DNA from: JARKPK01 sp964631235
GTDB taxonomy: Bacteria > Planctomycetota > Planctomycetia > Pirellulales > Thermoguttaceae
NCBI GenBank assembly: GCA_964631235.1
Contig: CAZVZX010000015.1
Span: 39,646 to 103,645, forward strand
Length of the DNA: 64,000 nucleotides
Reading direction: 5' to 3'
Shown here: positions 44,150-53,126 of the stretch, one piece after another
Numbering within the stretch: the first letter of the stretch is position 1
Layout: each line of letters opens with the position of its first letter
The notes under the pieces: generated by a model
Database searches by the model: none
What the model saw: only the letters and a program-made list of their open reading frames with translations
What the model was told of the DNA's origin: nothing
Translations under genes and position numbers: made by a program

Positions 44150-45982
44150 CTATTCGATCAACAGTTCGATCGGGCGGCCCCAAAGGTAATCGGCCGGCGT
44201 GGCGCCGAGGCCGATCGGCCTTAGTGCGATCGGCCCCTTGCCCAACGGCCCGGTATCGATGCGGCAGGTTCCCTCCGATCCGCTGATCCGCGCCAGCAAC
44301 TGCCCGTTGTGCAGCACGACGATGCCGGTCGTGCCGGGCGCTTCGAGCTCCAACTCCAATGGGTCGCCCGATTTGATCTTTTCCGGCGGCTGCTTGCGAA
44401 GGGTCAACTGCCGCCCGTGATGATCCACGCAGAATGGAATGATCGTTCGTCCCTGGGTACGAATCAGACTGTCTTCGATGGCCACGACGCGCAATTCGTG
44501 CCAGCCGTCGGCCAGTTGCGCGGTGTCGAAACGGAGCGTGCCGCCGGCGGCGCATCGCGCGCGGCGCAATTCATCGACGTACAGCTCGAAGGCCTCGATT
44601 TTCCCCTCGGCCACAGTGGCGGACGGCTTCAACTCGATCACGCCTTTCACCGTGTCGCCGGGCTTGATCCCCTCGACGGAAACCTGCGGGATGCGCGCCC
44701 AGGGTTGGCACAGCGGGTCGCCCACAATGAGCAGTTGATACGGGCCGAAGACCGATTGGTAAAACGCCTCGGCCAGCGAGCAGCCGCGGGCATAATGCAC
44801 GTGAATCATCGGCACGGGGAACTTGTCGAGCAGTGCGTAAGGCTCGGTTACGGTGCCGCTGCTGCCGGCGGCGCCGGCGCGGAGCCAGTCGCTTAACGGG
44901 GTTTGCCCCGCCCCGGGCGTCATAATGCCGCCGAAGCTGGTGAAATGCTCGCAGATCGCCCCGGGCAGGATCGTGCTCTTCCAATGCTTCAAATTGACGT
45001 CGGCCGCGCCGACCATCGCGCCGACAACATCGTCTTTGCCGATCGGCACGATCCCTTCGACGATCTCGGCATTGACGCCCAAGGCCTTCAACTCGCGGAC
45101 GGCTGTGGGAAATAACGAATCGCGCACCCGCGAGCGGATGTCGCCGTTCTTACAAAAATAGACGGTCCCCTTCGGCTTGGCGCCATCGGCCTCGACGGCG
45201 CGCCGCAGGTAAGCCAGCACTTCGTCCACGGTGTTCCCGCGGCCGGCCGTCACCCCCAGCATCACCGAGAGCAGATAGCGGCGGTTGGTGCCCTCCATCA
45301 ATTCACCGTCGGGGCCGAAGTGCTGCCGGGCGCTGAAGGCCAGCGTGGGATAGCCCTTCTGCGCCGGGATGTCGCGGCGCATGTACGCGTTGGCCCGAAG
45401 GTCGAAATACATGTTCAACCGCTGACTCACTGGAAACCAGAGATACGTCAGGCCGTTGATCGATGCGACGGTCGTCAGCGGCGGATTGGGCCATTTGGCG
45501 TCGGGGTTCTTCTCTTTCAGGCGTTTTTCGAACTCGCGGGCATCGGGGCCGACATCGATGCCCGTGGGGAAGTCGGACGAATAGACCACATAGTCGATCT
45601 GTGCGCTGAGCCCGCGGCGGTCGATCTCTTTGAGCACAACGGAGAGAATCTTCTCGCGGAAGGTGTCGATGTCGGTCGTCTGTTGCTGCGGCGGCCAGGG
45701 GATCGTCAGCACGTTTCCCGGGGGAATCTTTCGCCAGTGTTGATAATGATTGGCGATCGTCCGCGAGGCGATCGAATCGCGGTTGACCACCAGCAGCACA
45801 TTTTCCGGCCCGCCGCCGGCCCAGGCCGAGGACAAGCCGAGAAACACCACCGCGGCCGCCACGATTACGGCAAGCGGCCCAACTCGGCGGCAACGCCGTC
45901 CGCCAGCGGCAAGTTGAAGCGCGAAGCCCCCGAGCCGTTCGACATGCTTTGCCTGAATCATCAACAACCCCTTTTTCGTCAT
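44150..45982 (-). CDS. TIGR03790-like exported protein
   Basis: A 610-residue protein with a signal segment GPLAVIVAAAVVFLGLSSAWA (near residues 35-55). Mature motifs are NVLLVVNRDSIASRTIANHY, HWRKIPPGNVLTIPW, IDYVVYSSDFPTGID, NGLTYLWFPVS, SVMLGVTAGRGNTVDEVLAYL, GAICEHFTSFGGIM, and HVHYARGCSLAEAFYQSV with YQLLIVGDPLCQPWA. That pattern of a caspase/gingipain-like fold with GDPLC(Q)P is what I recall for the TIGR03790 family; it is not enzymatically characterised to my knowledge. The C-terminal 170 residues are beta-rich, Ig-like. ATG 45961 is an alternative start. Repeat copy G lies just upstream. Confidence 0.82.
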   Translation of the reverse strand: MTKKGLLMIQAKHVERLGGFALQLAAGGRRCRRVGPLAVIVAAAVVFLGLSSAWAGGGPENVLLVVNRDSIASRTIANHYQHWRKIPPGNVLTIPWPPQQQTTDIDTFREKILSVVLKEIDRRGLSAQIDYVVYSSDFPTGIDVGPDAREFEKRLKEKNPDAKWPNPPLTTVASINGLTYLWFPVSQRLNMYFDLRANAYMRRDIPAQKGYPTLAFSARQHFGPDGELMEGTNRRYLLSVMLGVTAGRGNTVDEVLAYLRRAVEADGAKPKGTVYFCKNGDIRSRVRDSLFPTAVRELKALGVNAEIVEGIVPIGKDDVVGAMVGAADVNLKHWKSTILPGAICEHFTSFGGIMTPGAGQTPLSDWLRAGAAGSSGTVTEPYALLDKFPVPMIHVHYARGCSLAEAFYQSVFGPYQLLIVGDPLCQPWARIPQVSVEGIKPGDTVKGVIELKPSATVAEGKIEAFELYVDELRRARCAAGGTLRFDTAQLADGWHELRVVAIEDSLIRTQGRTIIPFCVDHHGRQLTLRKQPPEKIKSGDPLELELEAPGTTGIVVLHNGQLLARISGSEGTCRIDTGPLGKGPIALRPIGLGATPADYLWGRPIELLIE

Positions 45983-46048
45983 CCGGCCGGGAATGCGGCT
46001 GATCCCGATCGGTTGTTTCCTGTTTCCCGATGATAGAGAACGAAGCCG

Positions 46049-46151
46049 AATAGAACCGCACAAAATGGAAAGCGATTCAAACGGGGATGGCACGCAAAAG
46101 AGCCGATTCGCTGCACGCGCGGCCGCTTGCGGAATTGTGTGGCGCGATCGA
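46049..46151 (+). repeat. Intergenic ~100-bp repeat, copy G
   Basis: Full copy between the end of epmB and the start of the TIGR03790-like gene, antisense to both. It begins AATAGAACCGCA and keeps GGAAAGCGATTCAAACGGGG exactly. The outer stem is AAGCG/CGCTT. Confidence 0.8.
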
Positions 46152-46171
46152 GCGTTGTCGGCGAGGGTAGT

Positions 46172-47335
46172 TTACTCCAGGATCACCTTGTTCGGTGCGC
46201 CGGGCGTTTCCTGCACATAACGGGGGCAGGCATAGCCGGGCAGGTCGGCACGCACGCGGCGGATCAACTCGCGTCCCCGATCGATCTCGACGGCAAAGTG
46301 GGCCGCTCCGGCCACCGGGTCCAACTGATGCAAATAATAAGGCACAATGCGGCAATCGACCAGCCGCTCGAACAACTCGGCCAGCACCTCGAAGCGGTCG
46401 TTCACCCCGCGGAGCAAGACACTCTGGCTCAGCAACGGAATGCCTGCGTCACTCAGGCGCGCGGCCGCGATGACGACATCGGCCGCAAGTTCCCGCGGAT
46501 GGTTCACATGAACGACGATCCACGGCGTCAGTCGGGTGGCGCGCAGCCGCGCGGCAAACTCGGCGGTGATCCGTTGCGGAGCGACAATGGGAACTCGCGA
46601 GTGAACGCGCACGCGGCGCAAGTGCTCGATGGCCGCCAACCGCTCCAATAATTCGGTCAACTGGCCATCGGAAAGCGTCAGCGGATCGCCGCCGCTGAGG
46701 ATCGCCTCGCTCAGCGAAGAGTCGCCGGCGATGGCCGCGATGGCGGCATCGAGCCTGCCGAGGTCGAACCTGTCGTCGCAGTCGTCTAACCGGCGGGCAT
46801 CCGGTTCGCTGGGCAAGCACCGCAACGCTTGGCGGTTATGCCGGCGAAAACAGAACCGGCAATGGATCGGGCATCGATCGCCGGCCAGAACCAGGGCGCG
46901 GCCGCGATATTTGCGGATCAGTCGCGGCACCGGGCAGGCCCGAACTTCGCAGAGCGGGTCGCCCACGTATCCCGCGACTTCGGTCAATTCGGCCGGCTGG
47001 GGCCACACCTGCAAAAGGAGCGGGTCGGAAAGCACCCCCGGGGCGATCTTCGAGACGAATTCCCGCGGCACACGCACGGGAAAACCCGTCGCTTGTTCCA
47101 CTGCAACGGCTTGCGCGACGGCGGCAGGCGGCAAATGGAGCAGTTTCCCGAGGGCTTCGGCCCCAACCACAAGCGGCGGTGCGGCCCCGTCGGCGGGCGG
47201 GGAGGTTTCTGCGCCGGGCGAGGCGTTCGGCGCATCGACCGCCCGCAGGCAGACCGCCGTCCCGCGTTGTTCATCGGGCGTTTCGCCGCCTTGTCCGGAA
47301 CATGTCGCACCGCCTAGACAACCCATCGTTCGCAT
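46172..47335 (-). CDS. epmB: EF-P (R)-beta-lysine-forming lysine 2,3-aminomutase
   Basis: A 387-residue radical SAM/PLP enzyme of the KamA family. The cluster motif is DRCPIHCRFCFRRHNRQ (CxxxCxxC). PREFVSKIAPGVLSDPLLLQV, LSEAILSGGDPLTLSDGQL, VRVHSRVPIVAPQRIT and PYYLHQLDPVAGAAHF are conserved; the last covers the PLP/substrate region. It differs from catabolic KamA by its length and by the N-terminal VPREFV segment seen in EpmB. EpmB converts (S)-alpha-lysine to (R)-beta-lysine for EF-P. It is divergent from efp-epmA, and only 48 bases separate the start codons of epmB and efp, so they share a promoter region. The N-terminal 60 residues are Pro/Ala-rich and not conserved. Confidence 0.92.
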   Translation of the reverse strand: MRTMGCLGGATCSGQGGETPDEQRGTAVCLRAVDAPNASPGAETSPPADGAAPPLVVGAEALGKLLHLPPAAVAQAVAVEQATGFPVRVPREFVSKIAPGVLSDPLLLQVWPQPAELTEVAGYVGDPLCEVRACPVPRLIRKYRGRALVLAGDRCPIHCRFCFRRHNRQALRCLPSEPDARRLDDCDDRFDLGRLDAAIAAIAGDSSLSEAILSGGDPLTLSDGQLTELLERLAAIEHLRRVRVHSRVPIVAPQRITAEFAARLRATRLTPWIVVHVNHPRELAADVVIAAARLSDAGIPLLSQSVLLRGVNDRFEVLAELFERLVDCRIVPYYLHQLDPVAGAAHFAVEIDRGRELIRRVRADLPGYACPRYVQETPGAPNKVILE

Positions 47336-47383
47336 CGTACCATAAAAAGTCTTTAGCCTATAGGTCTTTCAGGGCGGACAATC

Positions 47384-47953
47384 GTGGCCACGTACAACAC
47401 TTCCGAATTTCGTAAGGGTCTGAAAGTTCAGCTCGACGGCGATCCCTACTTGATGATTCAATGCGATTTCGTCAAGCCGGGCAAGGGGCAAGCACTGTAC
47501 AAGTGCAAGCTGAAGAACCTCATCCGCAATACCGTCATCGATCGAACCTACAAGAGCGGCGACTCGATCGAGGCGGCAGACATCGAGGAGATCGAAGCGC
47601 AATTCCTCTACCGGCAGCAAGATCAGTTCGTGTTCATGGACACGGAGTCGTACGAACAGTACGAACTGACCGCCGACCAGGTCGATGAGGCTTGGAAATA
47701 TCTCAAGGAAGGGATGGTGTGCAGCATCTTGCTGTTCAACAACCGTCCGATCGCCATGACGCCGCCGAATCATGTCGTGCTTCGCGTCGAGTATTGCGAG
47801 CCGGGAGCACGGGGCAATACGGCCACGAATGTCACCAAGCCGGTCCGCGTGGAAACGGGCGGGGAGTTCCAGTGCCCGGTGTTCGTCGAAATCGGCGATC
47901 TGATCAAGATCGACACACGCACCGGCGAGTATATCGAGCGCGTGAAAGAATAG
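47384..47953 (+). CDS. efp: Translation elongation factor P
   Basis: A 189-residue protein from GTG 47384, full length for EF-P. The three-domain layout is visible: N-terminal KOW-like domain with LDGDPYLMIQCDFVKPGKGQ, then two OB folds ending GDLIKIDTRTGEYIERVKE. The Lys in KPGKGQA corresponds to Lys34 of E. coli EF-P, the residue beta-lysylated by EpmA. The surrounding FVKPGKGQA is nearly identical to the E. coli loop. EF-P relieves ribosome stalling at polyproline. It is followed after 32 bases by epmA, and epmB diverges upstream, so substrate and modifiers are clustered. The proteome here has many Pro-rich proteins, which may explain the demand. Confidence 0.97.
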   Translation: MATYNTSEFRKGLKVQLDGDPYLMIQCDFVKPGKGQALYKCKLKNLIRNTVIDRTYKSGDSIEAADIEEIEAQFLYRQQDQFVFMDTESYEQYELTADQVDEAWKYLKEGMVCSILLFNNRPIAMTPPNHVVLRVEYCEPGARGNTATNVTKPVRVETGGEFQCPVFVEIGDLIKIDTRTGEYIERVKE

Positions 47954-47985
47954 CCCTCACGGGGCCGGTTTGCGAACTGATCGGA

Positions 47986-49050
47986 ATGCTCGCGGCGCCG
48001 CCCCAACGGCAAGGCATGAAAAAGGCACTTTCCGCCCGTTTTTTCGCCCACGCGATGCAAGAGCAGCTCGAATCGAGCGACCGGTGGCGTCCCACGGCGT
48101 CGCTGGCGATGTTGCAGCGTCGGGCGATGCTGTTGCGCACGGTGCGGCAATTCTTCGACGATCGCGGGTTTCTCGAAGTCGATACGCCGGCGATTTCGGC
48201 CGATACCGTCGTTGATCGGCACATCGAGCCGTTTTCCACCGGCGTACCGGCGGAGGTCGGCAAACCGCCGCGACGGCTTTGGCTGCAAACGTCTCCCGAA
48301 TTCGCGATGAAGCGTTTGCTGGCGGCCGGCGCCGAGGCGATCTACCAGATCGGCCACGTGTTTCGCCTGGGCGAATGCGGCCCGCGGCACAATCCCGAGT
48401 TCACCATGGTGGAGTGGTACCGCCGCGGCGACAACTACGAACACGGGATGTCGCTGTTGGCCGAGTTGGCCGAGCATCTGTTCGGCCCCGGCACGATCGA
48501 GCGAATCACCTATGCCGAGGCGTTCGCGCGCCACGTGGGCCTCGACCCGCATCGCGCCGAGATTGCAGAGTTGCGCGAGGCGGCCCGGCGACGGGAAATC
48601 GCGTGGCCCGAAAGCATGGACGAGAGCGACGACCGCGACGCCTGGCTCGATCTGGTGTTGACCGAGTGCGTGCAGCCGCATTTGGGCGTCGGTCGGCCGG
48701 CGATCGTGTGCGACTATCCGGCAAGCCAGTGCGCGCTGGCCCGAGTGCGCAACGACGACCCGCCCGTGGCCGAGCGTTTCGAGTTGTTCGCCGAAGGGAT
48801 CGAATTGGCCAACGGCTATCATGAATTGTGCGACCCTGCCGAGCTGCGACGCCGCAACGAGCAGGTCAATCGCCGGCGCCGAGCCGACGGCAAGGATGCC
48901 TTGCCCGAGCGAAGCCGGCTGCTTTGCGCCATGGAGGCCGGCCTGCCCGAATGCACCGGCGTAGCGTTGGGCTTCGACCGATTGTTGATGGTTCTTTGCC
49001 GAGCGGCCTCGATCGACGAAGTCATGGCCTTTCCGTTCGATCGCGCGTGA
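47986..49050 (+). CDS. epmA: EF-P lysyltransferase (GenX/PoxA-type)
   Basis: A 354-residue class II lysyl-tRNA-synthetase paralogue lacking the anticodon-binding domain. Motif 1 region is LQRRAMLLRTVRQFFDDRGF with LEVDTPAISADT. Motif 2 is RLGECGPRHNPEFTMVEWYR; motif 3 is GVALGFDRLLMVL. EGIELANGYHELCDP is the substrate-binding stretch. It attaches beta-lysine to Lys34 of EF-P. The E. coli protein is 325 residues and starts close to WRPTASLAMLQRR; here that point is residue 36, so ATG 48016 or 48054 are also possible starts. It lies 32 bases after efp on the same strand. Confidence 0.93.
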   Translation: MLAAPPQRQGMKKALSARFFAHAMQEQLESSDRWRPTASLAMLQRRAMLLRTVRQFFDDRGFLEVDTPAISADTVVDRHIEPFSTGVPAEVGKPPRRLWLQTSPEFAMKRLLAAGAEAIYQIGHVFRLGECGPRHNPEFTMVEWYRRGDNYEHGMSLLAELAEHLFGPGTIERITYAEAFARHVGLDPHRAEIAELREAARRREIAWPESMDESDDRDAWLDLVLTECVQPHLGVGRPAIVCDYPASQCALARVRNDDPPVAERFELFAEGIELANGYHELCDPAELRRRNEQVNRRRRADGKDALPERSRLLCAMEAGLPECTGVALGFDRLLMVLCRAASIDEVMAFPFDRA

Positions 49051-49108
49051 GCACGCAACGGCTGCCCGAGAGCGTCGTTGCAGCGAGAGAGAATTCGCCC
49101 CCCGATGC

Positions 49109-49114
49109 AGGAGG
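49109..49114 (+). promoter_or_regulatory. Consensus ribosome-binding site
   Basis: AGGAGG lies 10 bases before ATG 49125 and decides the start of the small protein; the same frame is open well upstream, into epmA. Confidence 0.7.
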
Positions 49115-49124
49115 ATTGTTCCCG

Positions 49125-49373
49125 ATGGCCAACGCCTTCGATCCGTACCGAGAAGCCTTGGTGATTGAACAGAAGACGCTTTGGTCGTCCGACGCCCAAT
49201 CGCTCGTGCCGGACGACTCGCAGCGGACCGAAATCGCCGCTTGGCTGCACGCCCATCCGGCCGAGACAGCGGAGTTGGAATATTTGCGGTTGACGGCCGG
49301 CTTCTGCCGGCAGATCACCGTAACGGCCGACGACGTTGCTCGCTATCAAGCTGCCCAAGGGGGCAGAGCCTAA
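49125..49373 (+). CDS. Small soluble protein of unknown function
   Basis: An 82-residue protein with a consensus AGGAGG site 10 bases upstream. There is no signal peptide or membrane span. It starts MANAFDPYREALVIEQKTLW, with TEIAAWLHAHPAETAELEYL and TVTADDVARYQAAQGGR after it. It looks like an all-alpha, acidic, small domain. I recognise no family. It lies 74 bases after epmA in the same direction, so it may belong to the same transcript. Coding status is supported by the ribosome-binding site and sensible composition. Confidence 0.7.
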   Translation: MANAFDPYREALVIEQKTLWSSDAQSLVPDDSQRTEIAAWLHAHPAETAELEYLRLTAGFCRQITVTADDVARYQAAQGGRA

Positions 49374-49426
49374 TCCCGCAATCCCCCCAATTTGACCTTG
49401 ACACCGCCGCTGCGGGGCGAGTATTC

Positions 49427-49454
49427 CATTGCTCCCCGACTTGGGGCGGCAATG
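49427..49454. other. 28-base hairpin before the first barrel gene
   Basis: CATTGC (49427-49432) pairs with GCAATG (49449-49454), and inner CCCC pairs with GGGG around loop GACTT. No T-run follows, so it is not a terminator. It lies 207 bases before the GTG at 49661. Confidence 0.5.
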
Positions 49455-49660
49455 AGGCGGTCGGTTGTCTGCCGATTTCCCGTCGTCGGACGCCATGCGT
49501 TGGGTGATTCAACCATGCATGGGGCACGATCGGACCATGCCGGCCCGGGCCGTCGCCCGTTGACGTTCGATGCCCGAATCAAACCGGCCGAACGACGAAA
49601 CGCGGGCAACAGCTTGCGAATACTGTTGGTGTTGATCTGTTCGAGGGCATACTCGAGGGC

Positions 49661-51451
49661 GTGGCGGTGAGAACGGCAATTCGGCTGCTCCCCAACCAGA
49701 CGTTGGATGAGTGCGCGCCTTGGCAGCACCACCTCGCCGACCGCGCTCATCGGCGAGCGTCCGCCCGCAGCCTAGTCGTTGCTGCCGCATGGATTTTGGC
49801 GCCGCTCGCGGTGGTGGTCGCGTTGTCGGCCACATCGGCCCACGCCCAACGAATGCAGTTTGCCACGCCGATCGAACCCGCGGCCGGCGGAGCGCTCGGC
49901 GCCGTCGGCGGGCCAAGCAGCAACGCGCCCGCTCCGGCCGGCAGCTATACCGGCTCGACTGGCTGGGTGCCGGCTTCAAGCAGTAGGAACTCCTCAACCG
50001 CTTGGGGCAATGGATACGCTGCCGCATCGCCGCAGAGCCAATACGGCCAATCATACGGCGCGGCGCCGGGCAGCTACCCGCCCGGCGGTTACGGCGCGAC
50101 GGCCGCACCGAACAACTTTGGCAGCGCCAGTGCCCCAGGCAGCTATCCCTCCGGCGGGAACCTATCGGGCAGCACTGGCAGCGGCACCGGCTCATGGCCG
50201 AGCGCCCCCGGTTTGCTTCCTTCGCAAGGCGGCGCAGCGCCGCCGGCAGCCGGCTATGGCGCATCGCCCTACACCGCGCCCGCCGCCGGCTATGGAACGC
50301 CTTCCACCGGTTACGGCGCGCCCGCACCGGGCTATAGCGCGCCGGCTGGAGGTTATGCCGCGCCGGCCAGTCCTTACGGCGGCACCGGCGCAATGGCCGG
50401 CAGTCCCGCCGCGCCCTATGCGTCTCCCAGCTCGGCCGCGCCCTACGGCTATCCCAACCCGGCCGCCCCAAGTGGTTTCGGCGCCCCCGCGCCTTACGGC
50501 CCTGGTCCGAGCACTCCGCCAAACGCGTTGCTCGACGGAACGGTGTACGGCCCGCCGCCTCAATGGGATCCGTGGGCGCCGCCATCGACCGCGCCGCCCA
50601 GCCTGCTGCCCTACGATCCCTACTACAGTCCGGCCGCCACCGCGCCGGGGTTGAGCTTCATGGGTTCCGCGCAACGGTTCCTGCGGATGCTCGAACTCGA
50701 CTATGTCTGGATGCCCGGCAAGGGCGCGAAAGAGATGGGCATCAACGATATCGACGCCAGCGCCACGTTCAACATTCCGTTCCTCTACAATTCGCAAACC
50801 CCGCTGATGATCACCCCGGGCTTTGGTGCCACCTTCTTCAGCGGACCGACCAGCCCCGAAGCAACCGAGGTGCCGCCGCATGTGTTCGACGCCTATCTCG
50901 AATCGGGCTGGAACCCGCAACTAACCCAATGGTTCGGCGGCGAGCTGAGCTTCCGCGTGGGCGTCCACTCCGACTTCGAAAAAGTGGTGTCCGACAGCAT
51001 TCGCTACCAGGCCAAAGGCATGGCCGTTTTGAACTTTTCGCCAAGCATCAAGGTTAAGGCGGGCGTGTGGTATCTCGACCGCGTTCACCTGAAACTGCTG
51101 CCGGCCGGCGGCATCGTTTGGATTCCCAACAACGACGTCGTGCTGCAACTGACCTTCCCCGATCCGAAGATCGCGCGGCGGCTTTCGACGGTGGGCACCA
51201 CCGAGTGGTGGATTTACGGGCGAGGCGAATATGGCGGCGATGTTTGGACGACGAGCACCCCGACCCGCGGCGTGCAACTGTTCGACTACAACGACATCCG
51301 CGTCGGGCTGGGCTTCGAGTTCTTCCGGCCGGCCGGGTTGCACGGGGCGTTCGAGGTCGGGGCCGCATTCGACCGCGAAGTGTATTTCCGCAACGACCCG
51401 AGGCTGCACCTTTCTCCCTGCGTCTATCTTCGCGGCTTGCTGACCTACTGA
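49661..51451 (+). CDS. Outer-membrane beta-barrel protein with long disordered N-region
   Basis: A 596-residue protein from GTG 49661. A signal segment (VVAAAWILAPLAVVVALSATSA) precedes about 280 residues of Gly/Ala/Pro/Tyr/Ser-rich low complexity with repeated GYGAPAPGY, GGYAAPA and GSYPPGGY units. From about residue 330 a barrel-like domain runs to the end: LELDYVWMPGKGAKEMGIND, ATFNIPFLYNSQTPLMITPG, YLESGWNPQLTQWFGGELSF, KAGVWYLDRVHLKLLPAGGI and HLSPCVYLRGLLTY, ending in aromatic Y. It resembles a planctomycete outer-membrane family (DUF6268-like). The next gene is a shorter paralogue. Coupling with the Tad locus downstream is possible but unproven. Confidence 0.85.
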   Translation: MAVRTAIRLLPNQTLDECAPWQHHLADRAHRRASARSLVVAAAWILAPLAVVVALSATSAHAQRMQFATPIEPAAGGALGAVGGPSSNAPAPAGSYTGSTGWVPASSSRNSSTAWGNGYAAASPQSQYGQSYGAAPGSYPPGGYGATAAPNNFGSASAPGSYPSGGNLSGSTGSGTGSWPSAPGLLPSQGGAAPPAAGYGASPYTAPAAGYGTPSTGYGAPAPGYSAPAGGYAAPASPYGGTGAMAGSPAAPYASPSSAAPYGYPNPAAPSGFGAPAPYGPGPSTPPNALLDGTVYGPPPQWDPWAPPSTAPPSLLPYDPYYSPAATAPGLSFMGSAQRFLRMLELDYVWMPGKGAKEMGINDIDASATFNIPFLYNSQTPLMITPGFGATFFSGPTSPEATEVPPHVFDAYLESGWNPQLTQWFGGELSFRVGVHSDFEKVVSDSIRYQAKGMAVLNFSPSIKVKAGVWYLDRVHLKLLPAGGIVWIPNNDVVLQLTFPDPKIARRLSTVGTTEWWIYGRGEYGGDVWTTSTPTRGVQLFDYNDIRVGLGFEFFRPAGLHGAFEVGAAFDREVYFRNDPRLHLSPCVYLRGLLTY

Positions 51452-51470
51452 TTCTGATTCGGCCAGAAGT

Positions 51471-52682
51471 GTGCAACCGATACGCTCCACCAAGATCGCT
51501 TTCATCGCCCAACGGCTAGCAGGCCGCGTCGTGCCCGTCTGGATGCCATGCGTCCTGGTCTTGTTGGCGGCCCTTGGCCCGCGCTCGGCCCAGGCCCAAA
51601 TCACTCGACTACCGCCGACCGATCTGGTTGCTCCGGGCAGCGCCGTGTCGCTCGTGAGCGGATCGTCCCCGCTCGGTGTGCCAAACAGCGACATTTCGAC
51701 GCCCCTGCCCGACAGCACAACGGCAGGTGCTCCCCTCGGCCCGTCGTGGACCGACGCCTTCACCGCCGGCGCGCCCGGCGATCGAGTCGTCGGCTTCGGC
51801 CCGCCGTCATCCGCGGCTCCATTGAATGGCGAGACTTGGCCGCCGACGGCCGCCGACGCCTTCGCCTCGTCCCCGATCGAGCTGCCGCCGGAGCACCGCA
51901 GCGGCTTCTTTCAAAAGGCAATACTCGACTACTCCTACCTGCCGCGATGGAATCCGCGAGGCATGGGCCAGCACGATGTCGAAACGAAGCTCGTTTTCGC
52001 CCTGCCCTGCCCGACCGTCGAGTGGCCCCTGCTGCTGGTGCCCGCCTACGGCGTTCATGCTATCGACGGTCCGCGCGATGTGGAGATGCCCGCCCAATTG
52101 CACGACGCCTATCTAGCGCTGCGTTGGCTGCCGAAGCTTTCGGATCGGCTGGAACTCGACGTGACCGTCGCTCCGGGCGTCTATAGCGACTTCGAGCAAT
52201 CAAGCGATCGCGCCATCCGCACCCCGGGCTACGCCGCCGCCACGTGGAAGTGCCATCCTCGACTGCACTGCGTGCTGGGTGTGGGCTATTTCGATCGGCT
52301 CACCGTGGACTGGCTTCCGGTGGGCGGCCTGATCTGGATGCCGACCGAACGAACCCGATTCGAGTTGCTCTTTCCCCAGCCGAAACTGGCTTGGCAAATC
52401 GGGGCGTTCGGCGCCGACGGCCTATTGGTGCAAGACTGGGTCTATCTTTCGGCCGAGTTCGGCGGCGGGGCCTGGGCCTTTCGCCGCAGCGACGGAGCAG
52501 ACGACCTAGTGGACTTTCGCGATTACCGAATCTTTGCCGGTGCCGAACGCAAAGTCCGAGGCGGTTTGGAACTGCGATTCGAGCTGGGCTATGTGTTCGG
52601 CCGCGAAATCCAATATCTTAGCGGGTGGCCCAGTGCCTTTCCCTCAGATACCGTACTCGTCCGCGCTGGATTGCGATACTGA
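51471..52682 (+). CDS. Outer-membrane beta-barrel protein, paralogue of the upstream gene
   Basis: A 403-residue protein from GTG 51471 (ATG 51543 also possible) with signal CVLVLLAALGPRSAQA. The barrel region aligns by eye with the preceding gene: ILDYSYLPRWNPRGMGQHDV against its LELDYVWMPGKG; VLGVGYFDRLTVDWLPVGGL against VKAGVWYLDRVHLKLLPAGG; RTRFELLFPQPKLAWQI against DVVLQLTFPDPKIARRL. It lacks the long repeat linker, keeping about 85 residues of Ser/Pro-rich sequence instead. The end is RAGLRY, an aromatic C-terminus typical of outer-membrane barrels. It starts 19 bases after the upstream stop, so the pair is an operon formed by duplication. Confidence 0.85.
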   Translation: MQPIRSTKIAFIAQRLAGRVVPVWMPCVLVLLAALGPRSAQAQITRLPPTDLVAPGSAVSLVSGSSPLGVPNSDISTPLPDSTTAGAPLGPSWTDAFTAGAPGDRVVGFGPPSSAAPLNGETWPPTAADAFASSPIELPPEHRSGFFQKAILDYSYLPRWNPRGMGQHDVETKLVFALPCPTVEWPLLLVPAYGVHAIDGPRDVEMPAQLHDAYLALRWLPKLSDRLELDVTVAPGVYSDFEQSSDRAIRTPGYAAATWKCHPRLHCVLGVGYFDRLTVDWLPVGGLIWMPTERTRFELLFPQPKLAWQIGAFGADGLLVQDWVYLSAEFGGGAWAFRRSDGADDLVDFRDYRIFAGAERKVRGGLELRFELGYVFGREIQYLSGWPSAFPSDTVLVRAGLRY

Positions 52683-52948
52683 AGCCGAGCCCCCTCAGCG
52701 TACCCGGCAGCGGCCGAGTTCTGCGCAGGGGGCTACCCTCCAACGGGTTATCAGTCCCCTCGGGCCGTCAGCGCACGTGAATCAACTGTCGGCGCAACGA
52801 AGAAACCGTCAAGGCGATAAACGGTGGCTGGCGAGTTCCCTCCGACATTCTTGAGCGGCGCAAGTTGAAAAAGCTTGAACCTTTGCTTGCGTTATGCAAC
52901 AATGCCGATAAGGAATGAGGTGGAGTGGCGTCGCTGAGGGTCTGCCCG

Positions 52949-53101
52949 ATGAACAAACGCCGCGGTGTCAGTACGCTCGACTACGTGCTGGTGCTTGGGG
53001 TGATCTTGCCCCTGGCGGCGTTCATCCTGCGGATCGGTCCGCAGATCATGAACTTGGCGTACGAAATGATCAGCATGCTTGTATCTTGGCCTTTCCTATA
53101 G
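52949..53101 (+). CDS. Flp/Tad pilin-like small protein 1
   Basis: A 50-residue protein. A basic leader (MNKRRG) is followed by VSTLDYVLVLGVILPLAAFI and a second hydrophobic stretch NLAYEMISMLVSWPFL. The G-VSTLDY arrangement fits the Flp prepilin cleavage site (Gly -1, residue +5 acidic, Tyr +6), but +5 is Asp where Flp pilins have Glu. Position directly before a second Flp-like gene and a prepilin peptidase gene supports a pilin role. Start is ATG 52949; no strong ribosome-binding site is seen. Confidence 0.72.
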   Translation: MNKRRGVSTLDYVLVLGVILPLAAFILRIGPQIMNLAYEMISMLVSWPFL

Positions 53102-53126
53102 TTTCCCGTCCCGAGGAGCAGAGACT

